A stretch of 64,000 nt of DNA from Halobacillus halophilus (GCF_020171985.1 NZ_JAIVAL010000016.1:30073-94072), one strand, 5' to 3'; positions 1-7,554 are shown, numbered from the stretch's first letter. The notes: generated by a model not told the origin, from the letters alone. Program-made: numbers and translations.

Positions 1-988
1 TATCGTGTGCCTGATGTACGGCATGGTATGCTCATGACATCAAACCCTTTATCGGATACGTATTTCATAGGGTACAGCGTACGCATGCTATTTCGCATAG
101 AGTGTCACACGGTATGAAAACCCTTCTTTTTTTGATGAACAGACAAACCCGCTTCTCGTTAAGGACCAGACGACTCTCTCCTGACTCGATCGTAAAGACC
201 GGTGCGTAAGACCACACCGTTTTTCGGGCAGCAGACCTTATATTTTCTCGAAATACCGGAGTGTGAAACCGTTGTGCTGACAGCGTTTTAAGGGCAAGCG
301 CCTGCCTTCAAGGCGGGTCCCGCGCCCGTCGGTGGTTTTTGTTGATTCGCTCGCTGTCGCTCGTATAACCGCTCCGGGCTTCCCGCCTTTCAGTCAGGCA
401 AGATCCTTTCATCCAAGCAGCGCGGAGCCTTCCTCCGCTCGGTGGTTTTTCCTGACTTTTTTAGCTCATCCCTCTTGTCCCAATCGGTATGTACAGAGAT
501 CAATTTTTTGGCATACAACCGCCTCGCGTCGTCCGCGCTGTCGGACTCTAGGACACTCTCTTGAAGGTCTTTCTTGCCGATCCGCTGGGCGCTCCTCGAA
601 CACCTTTCCCGTCAGCTTCCCCTCCACCCTTTTCTGGTAACTCCCCGTCTCCTATCGAGTATTATCCGGCCATTCCGGGGCGTCCTACGCAACGCCCCTG
701 CACGACCAAATCCCGGCGCGTCATTCTTCCTGCAACTCGTCCCTCATGGAGAGATGTCGGGACGGAAATCGCGCCGGAATCCGTTGACGGACGCGTCATA
801 CGCCATTTCCGTCTGATAGAGCTTGGCGGATTTTGCGATTCCTATAACGGCGCGGTTTATCGGAAGTAGAATCCGTCACGGATTATGGGTTGGTATCGCC
901 TCGATGTGCTGGACGCCTTGGCGCGCCTGAAACGGTACGGTACTCGCCTCGGGTGGGCGGATTTTCGTAGCGTGTAGGGGAAAGAGCA

Positions 989-1055
989 TAAGGGGGACGT
1001 ATGACAAGCCTCGCTACGCTCATTTGTCAGTCAGCATAGCTGACCGTCCCCCTTA
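989..1055. ncRNA. three-way-junction stem-loop with possible pseudoknot
   Basis: An eleven-pair stem (989-999 with 1045-1055) closes a compact three-way junction. One inner arm is 1002-1007 with 1024-1029 and the other is 1030-1035 with 1039-1044. The second arm abuts both the first arm and the closing stem with no unpaired base, which suggests coaxial stacking. The loop of the first arm (1012-1018, cgctacg) is perfectly complementary to the outside segment 966-972 (cgtagcg), allowing a seven-pair pseudoknot. All pairings are read directly from the sequence. That it acts as RNA, and on which strand, is inference. Confidence 0.4.
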
Positions 1056-1320
1056 CGGCGAACAGAAACGCTTACGCGTCCCTGTTCTTGGTCCTTCGCT
1101 TGCGCTCCGGACTGCTCATTCGAAAGCTCCTGTTCGTCGCTTTCTATTATTTCAAGGTCAAGTTCAAGACCTCTCCTGCTCTCCCTCAGCGATCCATCTG
1201 GATCACTGTGTCCGCTCCGGTAGAAAAGATATGCTGGAGCCGTCTGTTCCCTCCCCAAAGCTCGCACTTTGGTCGTACACACACGAAACGAATATTAGTA
1301 CGTACGCCGGGCTGGCATAC

Positions 1321-1374
1321 GGACCGGTGTGCGCTTACTTACACCGGTCCAAAAGGGATGTTCGGCGTACATCC
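1321..1374. other. ten-pair perfect hairpin followed by a second hairpin with possible pseudoknot
   Basis: Positions 1321-1330 and 1341-1350 form a perfect ten-base-pair hairpin with a ten-base loop. Directly after it, 1356-1361 pairs with 1369-1374. The loop of this second hairpin, with its flank (1363-1370), is perfectly complementary over eight bases to 1302-1309. No T-tract follows on either strand, so this is not an intrinsic terminator. Confidence 0.4.
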
Positions 1375-1539
1375 GAAGTACCCTAACCCCACACCTTGTT
1401 ATTCTATACCCGACTCATGGTCTATCCCGGTGTCGAAAAAGGGTATAGAATAAAAAAGAAAACCTTCCATATATACCCATGTCTATCGTTTTCTGAATAC
1501 CTCCTTTGCATTTCTTAAATCTTTTTTTAAAAAATTGAA

Positions 1540-1600
1540 ATTCTGTGCAACTTTTCCCGTTTGAAAAACCGTCCTCTATGATGAGGGCGTGATTAAGGAG
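1540..1600 (+). promoter_or_regulatory. possible ECF-type autoregulatory promoter and RBS of the sigma operon
   Basis: A tgcaac element near 1546-1551 followed by cgtc near 1570-1573 resembles the AAC / CGTC pattern of ECF promoters, but the spacing is one to two bases longer than usual. The ribosome binding site aaggag (1595-1600) lies eight bases before the TTG start and decides that start. An ECF-type promoter in front of a sigma and anti-sigma pair would imply autoregulation. This is inference and the promoter call is weak. Confidence 0.3.
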
Positions 1601-1608
1601 TTCTTCCA

Positions 1609-2112
1609 TTGGCCAATTTTAAACCCTTTCGATATGTAGAAGATATTTATGAGGCGTATTACTTCGAGTTAAAACGCTACTTAGCCAAGATGAGCAGTCC
1701 AGAAGAAGCGGACGACATTATTCAGGAACTATTCACGAAAATCATCACCAACCCAAGCATTGTCGAAGACGTCCGTTCCATTAAAGGCTGGTTGAAAGTG
1801 GCGGCACGGAACACCCTCATAGACAAGTACAAGAAAAAGAAGCCCAGCTTGTTCAAAGAAGGAGACGTTGTCGAAAGCCTGCTGATCGATCATGCGTCCC
1901 CTGAAAGCCAAACAGTCATCGACACGCAATTGGACGCAATCCTGTCCACCCTGTCCCAGACCGACAAATCCATCATTCTTGCAAAGGAATACTATGGATA
2001 TGATTACAAGGAAATTAGTGAGATGTTGAATATCAACATCTCGACGATTAAATCACGGGTCTTTCGGGTGAAAAAACGGTGGGCGAAAGCTAGGAGGGAT
2101 TCAGATGAATGA
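1609..2112 (+). CDS. ECF-type RNA polymerase sigma factor
   Basis: A 167-residue sigma-70 family protein of the extracytoplasmic-function type. It has a sigma region 2 (about residues 15-75, with the DIIQELF helix) and a C-terminal region 4 helix-turn-helix (about 105-157, YDYKEISEML then STIKSRVFR). It lacks the sigma 1 and 3 regions, as expected for an ECF factor. The start is TTG at 1609, placed by aaggag eight bases upstream. The gene overlaps the next by eight bases, so sigma factor and zinc-binding anti-sigma are translationally coupled. It should direct polymerase to a small regulon, probably including its own operon, when an envelope signal releases it. Family is clear; subgroup and regulon are not. 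Confidence 0.85.
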   Translation: MANFKPFRYVEDIYEAYYFELKRYLAKMSSPEEADDIIQELFTKIITNPSIVEDVRSIKGWLKVAARNTLIDKYKKKKPSLFKEGDVVESLLIDHASPESQTVIDTQLDAILSTLSQTDKSIILAKEYYGYDYKEISEMLNINISTIKSRVFRVKKRWAKARRDSDE

Positions 2113-2590
2113 ATATGAAAGAAAAATTCATAAGCTATCTCAGGAATTAATACCTGTATTTGATGAATTGGACGCGGAAACGAAAGAGATTATTCAGGAG
2201 CACGCCCGCCATTGCTCAGAATGTGACCGTATGCTGAATACAGGAGATTTTATGGATACAGAAACAGAAAAGACGGAAGATGGCGAGCGTGATGACGCCC
2301 CCATTCAACCTCTCCGACAACTGGTCCATATCAATCGGGGCATACGGGTAATGGTGTTTCTAATAAGGATATTAGTGCTGGGTGTCATTTCTTATAACAG
2401 CCTGCGCTTTCAAGAATTTGGAGATGTGGTACGGACGTTTCAAGCCGGAACCTTTTTGATCTACCTCCCCACAGCAATTTTCCTGATAGCCTTCACATGG
2501 ACATTCTTAAATAAAAAATGGGTGTTCTATTCAATAGTGGCGGACGTAATCATTCTTTTGGGGATCTGGCAACTTCCATTGCTTCAATAA
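2105..2590 (+). CDS. membrane-anchored zinc-binding anti-sigma factor
   Basis: A 161-residue protein with an N-terminal cytoplasmic part carrying the H-x3-C-x2-C zinc motif of ZAS anti-sigma domains (H33, C37, C40). Three hydrophobic segments follow (about residues 80-98, 117-135 and 139-158). Position right after, and overlapping, an ECF sigma gene is the standard arrangement. It would hold the sigma factor at the membrane until a signal arrives. The charged acidic stretch between the zinc motif and the first membrane segment may be the sigma-binding linker. No recognisable extracytoplasmic sensor domain is seen, so sensing may involve the next gene product. Confidence 0.75.
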   Translation: MNEYERKIHKLSQELIPVFDELDAETKEIIQEHARHCSECDRMLNTGDFMDTETEKTEDGERDDAPIQPLRQLVHINRGIRVMVFLIRILVLGVISYNSLRFQEFGDVVRTFQAGTFLIYLPTAIFLIAFTWTFLNKKWVFYSIVADVIILLGIWQLPLLQ

Positions 2591-2608
2591 TTTTAAGGAG
2601 GAGATTCG

Positions 2609-3286
2609 ATGTACACCGCACTTGCTGACGGATTGTTTTTAGGTTTATTGATATTTAGCTTCTTTTTTATCATTTCAAAATTCAAGGGTGTGTATTTTCT
2701 AGCGCCGCTCTTAACGTTCCTTACGGCGTTAGGTGTCGTTCTATATAGCATTATCATTGTTAGAGGGTTCGAAGCCATGGGGTATCTCTTTCTTGCTGGA
2801 GGTATTTTTCTCATTAGCGTATTAGGGACGGCGTTGCTTCCTTTATTGACCAAGTCGGAAAAGCTCAGAAAGGTATCTCTTTGGGAAAAAATCGCTTTGT
2901 TTGTCCTCCCGGTGGTTTTCTTCGCCACTATATTCATTGCGACATCAGCTGGAAAGGGTTACTGGATTGTAAATGAAGGTCATGCCGTTGTTCAAAATGA
3001 AATGGAGAGCTATTATAGCTTGTCCACCGATTCAAACGGAGATAAGGAAATATATGTAAAACTAGGCAAAGAGTATAAGGGAGAAAAAGTAGAGGTTCAA
3101 GAAGTGAATCAAAACGATGACACCGAGGTTGTTGTCCATGTGATGGAGAGTGAAAGCAATGAAAACAACGCTAATAAAGCGCCTTTTATCATTATAGGAC
3201 TCGATGAAATTAAGGAACCTTTAACGGTTCGCACGACAGAGGGAGAAGAATTACCATCGGTTCTTGAAGTGACGAGTGGGCAGTGA
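2609..3286 (+). CDS. membrane protein, third gene of the sigma / anti-sigma operon
   Basis: A 225-residue protein preceded by a clear aaggaggag site and starting 18 bases after the anti-sigma gene. The first half has about four hydrophobic segments (roughly residues 4-23, 27-50, 57-75 and 93-113). The second half is hydrophilic, has no cysteines and is probably outside the cell if the topology is even-numbered. No family is recognised. Co-transcription with an ECF sigma pair suggests a co-regulator of the anti-sigma, or an effector of the response. Function unknown. Confidence 0.6.
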   Translation: MYTALADGLFLGLLIFSFFFIISKFKGVYFLAPLLTFLTALGVVLYSIIIVRGFEAMGYLFLAGGIFLISVLGTALLPLLTKSEKLRKVSLWEKIALFVLPVVFFATIFIATSAGKGYWIVNEGHAVVQNEMESYYSLSTDSNGDKEIYVKLGKEYKGEKVEVQEVNQNDDTEVVVHVMESESNENNANKAPFIIIGLDEIKEPLTVRTTEGEELPSVLEVTSGQ

Positions 3287-3397
3287 GAATATCTTTTGAA
3301 AAAAATATATAGAACTTCAAAACAAGCTCTTTCACATCATTATTTAACATTAACACACCCATTTGCAAAAAAAGCATTTTAAATGATCAATCGCCCC

Positions 3398-3435
3398 CAA
3401 TACTATACGGCTCAGTATTGTGCTATATAGTATTG
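3398..3435. repeat. ten-pair inverted repeat between convergent genes
   Basis: The sequence caatactata (3398-3407) is repeated inverted at 3426-3435, with a third half-copy (agtattg) inside at 3414-3420. It lies between the convergent ends of the plus-strand sigma operon and the minus-strand gene at 3446. No T-tract follows, so it is not a standard terminator. Just left of it (about 3388-3397) is a partial match, caatcgccccc, to the repeat that separates genes further right. Confidence 0.45.
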
Positions 3436-3445
3436 TGACAATGTC

Positions 3446-4297
3446 TTAATTCTCCTCAATACCTCCAAGCTTTTTCATGGCAATGAACAAGTAGGAGAAA
3501 ATGACGAAGATGTGACTGAAAAACAGGCTCAGAATCCACCATTTTGTCGTTACATCATCATATGTATCCATAGGATAAGGCATCAGGGTACTTGGATAGA
3601 TGATTCCTACTACAGCTGCATATGCCAAAACGATCAACCCACTCATAACGTATTTGGGTTGTCCATATTCTTTTAGAATGCTTTCCTGCTCTTTCCTTTG
3701 GGTTCGTAAGACGGTCAATTCTTCTTTTAGCCGAGCGAGCTCTTTTTTCTTATCGTTGTATTCACTGCTAACCATGGCAGGGGTTTTAAAACCGGACATC
3801 CATCCAGGCACCGTGGAGCTTTGTGCTTCCACCATTTCTCCAAACACCTCATAGATTCGTTCGTACCACTTCTCCCTTTCCGGATACTTCATTGCATTTT
3901 TCTCCTTAAACTCCTCAAGTGTTGCTTCTCCTCCTTCGACAATTTCATTTTTGATCTCCAGGAGTTGTTCAAAGTACAGTCTCAGTTTCTCGAGGGGTAA
4001 TGAATCATATTCCGTTTCCTGTACGATCTTCTCTAGATTATTACCTTTTATTAAACCTTTAATTGCATCGTCATCATCGATAAAGTCATTCAAATCTTCT
4101 TGGAACAAGTAAGTTTCTACCTGTTTTAGCAGGTCTTCTTTTGTCTTGATATCATTGTTAAATTCACGGAGTTTCCTCTTAACACTGCTTTGTTCACTAG
4201 AAATTGAAATGACACGACTGACCAAAAACCCACCGATAATTGCAACCAGCGCAGCTGTAGATGTGATTACGGTCGTGAGTAAACTATCTAAATCCAT
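3446..4297 (-). CDS. predicted membrane protein with long central coiled coil
   Basis: A 283-residue protein of unrecognised family. It has one N-terminal hydrophobic segment (about residues 7-27). A long charged region with heptad-like coiled-coil stretches follows (about 35-135 and 180-212), and then two C-terminal membrane segments (about 218-238 and 252-275). A partial intergenic repeat lies about 50 bases beyond its stop, as for other genes of this array. It may form a membrane scaffold or a stress or defence component, but no catalytic motif is visible. Function unknown. Confidence 0.6.
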   Translation of the reverse strand: MDLDSLLTTVITSTAALVAIIGGFLVSRVISISSEQSSVKRKLREFNNDIKTKEDLLKQVETYLFQEDLNDFIDDDDAIKGLIKGNNLEKIVQETEYDSLPLEKLRLYFEQLLEIKNEIVEGGEATLEEFKEKNAMKYPEREKWYERIYEVFGEMVEAQSSTVPGWMSGFKTPAMVSSEYNDKKKELARLKEELTVLRTQRKEQESILKEYGQPKYVMSGLIVLAYAAVVGIIYPSTLMPYPMDTYDDVTTKWWILSLFFSHIFVIFSYLFIAMKKLGGIEEN

Positions 4298-4400
4298 CTG
4301 TTCTCTTCCTCACTTTTTAACTATATACTTTTCGACAAAGAAAAACGATCCCAGGAAAACAGACTTTTTCAGTCCCCCTTTTCTTCTTATTCTCTTCTTT

Positions 4401-4762
4401 TTACTGCTTTAATTCACCCTGCATTTCCTTGATCTCGAAACTGCCTCTTACATAATCCTCTCCGTTAACAAAGGCTATATTAAATCTGATACATTTATTA
4501 GTTTAAACTCTTGGTAATCCATTGCCCTTAAAACCGATACGACGAAGTTGGAGTCCATAGCGTGATTTCCATTATAATTTAATATCACTGAACCATACAC
4601 CCAGTCTTTTTGATTAATATCGCTTTTACTTTCATCCTCAGATAAAAAGAACGAATAAACAGTTTCAAAATCCCCTAACAACTTGGCATGTTTATTAAAC
4701 CTTTTTTCAAACTCCTTTTCAGAAAAACTAGAAGAATATTTAATTTTTAATATATATTCCAT
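4401..4762 (-). pseudogene. small unknown protein gene, apparently frameshifted near its 3' end
   Basis: Translation from 4762 (good ggaggt site) gives 95 residues ending at a stop at 4475. In another frame the DNA continues without interruption as RFNIAFVNGEDYVRGSFEIK and a few further residues, to a stop at 4401-4403. This tail is protein-like and fits directly onto the end of the first frame, so the ancestral protein was probably about 120 residues long. A one- or two-base indel around 4478-4495 is the simplest explanation; programmed frameshifting is less likely. No known family is recognised and the product has no membrane segment or catalytic motif. Confidence 0.55.
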
Positions 4763-5233
4763 TAGAAAACCTCCCTTATCCTACACTTCTATAAAATAGA
4801 TTATGTTCCCTTCAAAAGAAATCGCATCATACTCTTCAATATCCCGTTTCTTTCAAAAAAAAGTTTCGTCTCAAATCTTGGGATATAAGGGATAGTGTGA
4901 GGAAAATGCTGATATACAACGTTAGGTAAATTAGAGCATAGAAAATATGTTCCTAAACGTTTTAAAGGAACCAATTTTCTGATTTAGTCTATTAAGTTAA
5001 AGCCCCCCCTTTACATGAAGACTTGATTTCAAGACATTTCGGTTAAATCTAACTAAATAAAGCCTTCTGTAGAATACATGGGAGCCTTTGAACCTGTTTA
5101 GCGACTAGTTAAAGCTAAATTTTTAAATTCCATGGGGATACCGTAGAAACTTTTGAATTTAATTACAGTATCTACTATAGTTAGAAAAAGAAGGTTTTAT
5201 GTCCATTTATTTTTGAAATACTGGAGGTTGGAA
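4763..5233. other. intergenic stretch with one full and possible decayed copies of the array repeat
   Basis: No gene is supported here. A clear repeat copy lies at 4992-5034. Weaker similar pieces follow at about 5051-5066 (aactaaataaagcc) and 5100-5117 (tagcgactagttaaagc), which may be eroded copies. The remaining sequence is AT-rich with many stops in all frames. Confidence 0.5.
4992..5034 (+). repeat. array repeat copy A
   Basis: One of four similar intergenic copies, all in the same orientation. It has a left part like gttaaagcccccc and a right part aagacttgatttcaagac containing the short palindrome cttga-tt-tcaag. It marks the left border of the unit holding the plus-strand gene 5234-5500. 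Confidence 0.6.
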
Positions 5234-5500
5234 ATGACTAAAAGTTCATGGAAAAGCTACACGTTTCTTATATTGAGTGTGCTGGTGTTCATCACATGCA
5301 TCGCATTTTTCATTTTTGGTTTTGCTGATGGTAGCCAATCGTTGTTAAATTTCATGTATTATTTACTTTTAATCTTGGGGATAGCTTCTGTAATCATGGG
5401 GGTTTGGAGTTTTATATCTAAATTGGCATGGAAGAAATCAACGATTTCTGCATCCGTCTTAACCATTTTTAATTTCTTTATATTCTCGTTTTTATTCTAA
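5234..5500 (+). CDS. small membrane protein, unknown
   Basis: An 88-residue protein with three hydrophobic segments (about residues 10-30, 36-58 and 68-88). The start at 5234 is preferred because ggaggt lies a few bases upstream; the open frame extends to 5153 but without a site. It has its own terminator directly after (5531-5559) and is bordered by repeat copies on both sides, so it is a self-contained unit. It is the only gene between 3400 and 7500 on the plus strand. No family is recognised. Confidence 0.6.
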   Translation: MTKSSWKSYTFLILSVLVFITCIAFFIFGFADGSQSLLNFMYYLLLILGIASVIMGVWSFISKLAWKKSTISASVLTIFNFFIFSFLF

Positions 5501-5529
5501 GAAATAGACTCTGTTAAAGTTTAGTGAAA

Positions 5530-5560
5530 AGAACTTCCAATTTTATGGAAGTTCTTTTTG
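5530..5560 (+). terminator. intrinsic terminator after the small membrane protein gene
   Basis: A nine-pair stem (5531-5539 with 5546-5554) is followed by ttttt (5555-5559) on the plus strand, 30 bases after the stop at 5500. Confidence 0.85.
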
Positions 5561-5574
5561 TTTATTTTGGGCTC

Positions 5575-5620
5575 ATTCAACTAAAGCCCCCATTAGCGAA
5601 AGACTTGATTTCAAGATAAA
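5575..5620 (+). repeat. array repeat copy B
   Basis: The most complete copy: attcaactaaagccccc, then a short spacer, then aagacttgatttcaagat. It lies 15 bases after the previous gene's terminator and about 15 bases beyond the stop of the minus-strand RDD gene, so it sits exactly on the border between two oppositely oriented genes. Confidence 0.65.
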
Positions 5621-5632
5621 CTCAGGAAAAAT

Positions 5633-6055
5633 TCATACTTCATTTGAAACAAAAGTTCCAGCTACAAAATCGTGAATTGCTTTTTTATCTTTGCGAATTA
5701 CAATCATTAACGCACTCACCAGCGTGGATAAACCAACAGTTAAATACCCTATTAGAAACTTGCCGATGAATTCTCTAAAAAACATATCCGCTATATTTAA
5801 TTCCTTACCATTAGCTTTATTTATCCTTATGTTTACTAACCTTTTTCCTACGTTGTAGCCTCCCCAGATTACAGGAAGGATGATGGAATAAATGATATAC
5901 AAGACGTTCCAAGTGACACCTTGTGTCCAATTTAGTGACGGTGTACCTGTATAAAGATAAACAAAAACTCCGATTGGAATAACAATAACTAATGTATCTA
6001 ACACACCAGCAAACAACCTCATTCCAAAACCTGCTCTATCTAAATCAAACCCCAT
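5633..6055 (-). CDS. RDD family membrane protein
   Basis: A 140-residue protein with the RDD-family layout. An N-terminal amphipathic start contains the conserved arginine and aspartate (AGFGMRLFAGVLDTLVI). It is followed by membrane segments at about residues 14-32, 45-66 and 95-118. A cytoplasmic GKRLVNIRI motif sits between the second and third. RDD proteins are a broad group, some linked to Na+/H+ exchange in halophilic Bacillaceae; most have no known function. The gene lies alone between repeat copies B and C. The start has aggggtg just upstream. Confidence 0.75.
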   Translation of the reverse strand: MGFDLDRAGFGMRLFAGVLDTLVIVIPIGVFVYLYTGTPSLNWTQGVTWNVLYIIYSIILPVIWGGYNVGKRLVNIRINKANGKELNIADMFFREFIGKFLIGYLTVGLSTLVSALMIVIRKDKKAIHDFVAGTFVSNEV

Positions 6056-6159
6056 TTCTTCACCCCTTCTGAACCTTTGCTCAAAACATTACACAACCAA
6101 AAACGACTCACTAGCTCTGCTCGAACGTTCTATCAATAAAGTTATATATCCTCCCCCCT

Positions 6160-6205
6160 ATTGAACAATCGCCCCCCCATTCATTAAGACTTGAAATCAA
6201 GATAA
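6160..6205 (+). repeat. array repeat copy C
   Basis: This copy has ttgaacaatcgccccccc on the left and aagacttgaaatcaagataa on the right. Relative to copies A and B, the loop of the small palindrome has changed from tt to aa while the arms cttga and tcaag are kept. It lies directly at the 3' end (stop at 6210) of the next minus-strand gene. Confidence 0.6.
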
Positions 6206-6209
6206 AGAA

Positions 6210-6629
6210 TCATTTGCTTTTGGGATAATCTTTCTTAATCCAATCAATTATTTCGAAATAAAGATTATATACCCAATCTATATCTTCCTGTTCAGGACCT
6301 AATGCTTCTGCTTTTTCCCCTAAGTAATCAATGTGTAAGACCTTATCAGCAATATTAAAGTCAAATAGATGGAGATTATCATATAAAATCCGCCTATTGC
6401 CCTCCACATAATTTTTCCAATCGAATTCTTTATTTTCACCACTATGGATGGGGGGTTCTAAGGGGCTATTCTCACCCTCCCTCTTTAGAATCTCATTATA
6501 TGCAATTGTCTTTTGTCTTCTGTCCTTATTCTTTTCTATTCTCTTTTGGTTGGCGGTCTGTGCTAGATAAGAAACAAATCCACCTATAATAACACCTATC
6601 AAAGGCAATAATGCCTGTAGTATTTGCAT
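6210..6629 (-). CDS. small single-pass membrane protein, unknown
   Basis: A 139-residue protein with an N-terminal membrane segment (about residues 4-22, LLPLIGVIIGGFVSYLA). A basic, helical stretch with NQKRIEKNKDRRQK follows, and then an acidic soluble domain with many aromatic residues. An aaaggag site precedes the ATG. It lies 77 bases downstream of the nuclease-like gene, in the same repeat-bounded unit and on the same strand, so the two may act together. No family is recognised; a partner or immunity role for the nuclease would be speculation. Confidence 0.6.
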   Translation of the reverse strand: MQILQALLPLIGVIIGGFVSYLAQTANQKRIEKNKDRRQKTIAYNEILKREGENSPLEPPIHSGENKEFDWKNYVEGNRRILYDNLHLFDFNIADKVLHIDYLGEKAEALGPEQEDIDWVYNLYFEIIDWIKKDYPKSK

Positions 6630-6706
6630 AGAACTCTCCTTTTTGGTCCTCTCTTATACAGAGATTTCTTACTTCAGATATATTATCCAACCTGTGAAAA
6701 TGTGGG

Positions 6707-7420
6707 TTACTTTAGCGTTCTTTTATACTTCGAAACAGAATCCACTACTTGGTATTTATGAACAAACATCACTTCCACATTTAACTCACTTTCTAATCTG
6801 TTCCTTAAGAATTCTGATTTAACGGGGAATTTCTCAGCTACAATACAAGCAATTTTAGATTTCTTTGTATTGTTTATTTCGGACACTTTACTTACTGTTT
6901 TTATTATTTCTTGTTCTCCAACCATCCCCAGTTTCACCTGTATGTAAATCTGTTCTGTGTGATTTTCGCCAATTAAATCAATTTTTAAATTTTTATCATA
7001 ATAATCAGAAGCTTCCTTAACCTCATAGTCAAAACCTCTAAAATATTCCATTGCAGCAACTTCTGACAATTGACCTTTTGCAACTTGAAAAGTGTTTAAA
7101 ACTTTAGCCAAGTCTTTCTGTCTAGCTTTTAGGCTATCTGGGTGAGGTTCATTTATTATTCCAAATTCATAAGTTGCTTTAAAAACATTAATCCAAAAGA
7201 AATCTTCAGGGTTGGAAATGATTGTATCAACGATTTCATCAACTAAGTTTTCTTTATTAAATTCTTCAAGGTCTTTAGTGACTAATAAATTGCAAATCTC
7301 ATTAGAACTTTGCTCCATAAAATGAATATGCAATTCACCAATGTTTTCACCTAAGTAGTATATATCGTATTGCTCACTAGAAGCAGTTCGAATTGCTCTA
7401 CGGAACTTAAAGTCACTCAT
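6707..7420 (-). CDS. predicted PD-(D/E)XK-type nuclease domain protein
   Basis: A 237-residue protein. The C-terminal half shows the pattern of restriction-endonuclease-like folds: a helix with conserved E119 followed by YFRGFDYEV, then D148 in KIDLIGE, then Q161-x-K163 in IYIQVKLG. The Q-x-K variant is typical of Mrr-like and related nucleases. The N-terminal 110 residues are of unknown fold and may give specificity. The gene has no methylase next to it. It shares a repeat-bounded unit with a small membrane protein gene. A defence or mobile-element role is plausible. Domain assignment is from motifs only. Confidence 0.55.
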   Translation of the reverse strand: MSDFKFRRAIRTASSEQYDIYYLGENIGELHIHFMEQSSNEICNLLVTKDLEEFNKENLVDEIVDTIISNPEDFFWINVFKATYEFGIINEPHPDSLKARQKDLAKVLNTFQVAKGQLSEVAAMEYFRGFDYEVKEASDYYDKNLKIDLIGENHTEQIYIQVKLGMVGEQEIIKTVSKVSEINNTKKSKIACIVAEKFPVKSEFLRNRLESELNVEVMFVHKYQVVDSVSKYKRTLK

Positions 7421-7554
7421 TTCAAAACTCCATTCACATTAAGTGTCATAATATATAACTTACTCACCACAAAATAACATTTTATACATAATACGAACTT
7501 AACTCTTATAAAGTTTCAACAAAAGCAAATTTTAAACATATTATCTCGAAACTG

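Larger units (their letters stand above)
1..1450. other. gene-free, GC-rich, hairpin-dense region; candidate structured RNA or decayed element
   Basis: No reading frame here has a good ribosome binding site, family resemblance and length together; the plus-strand open frames look like chance frames in GC-richer DNA. Perfect inverted repeats are frequent: 422-427 with 433-438, 677-683 with 692-698, 713-720 with 770-777 (enclosing 738-743 with 759-764), 871-876 with 878-883, 989-999 with 1045-1055, 1321-1330 with 1341-1350, and 1402-1411 with 1441-1450. On the minus strand unpaired stretches are purine-rich and some loops are GNRA-like (GUAA near 1070, GCAA near 1100), which favours a minus-strand RNA. 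A minus-strand frame at about 605-395 reads like protein (rich in K, E, D, R) but has no proper start, so a decayed gene is also possible. No known RNA family is recognised. Confidence 0.35.

Noticed and set aside
395..610. Minus-strand frame with protein-like composition (K, E, D, R rich)
   Set aside because: About 73 codons without an ATG or GTG start near its beginning and with stops in adjoining parts. It may be a gene remnant but is too weak to list as a gene.
1402..1450. Inverted repeat ttctataccc / gggtatagaa as terminator
   Set aside because: Neither strand has a T run after the stem, so it is treated as part of the structured region.
332..1453. Several plus-strand open frames of 80-121 codons
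   Set aside because: They overlap each other, have no convincing ribosome binding sites or family resemblance, are rich in rare low-complexity residues and coincide with strong hairpins.
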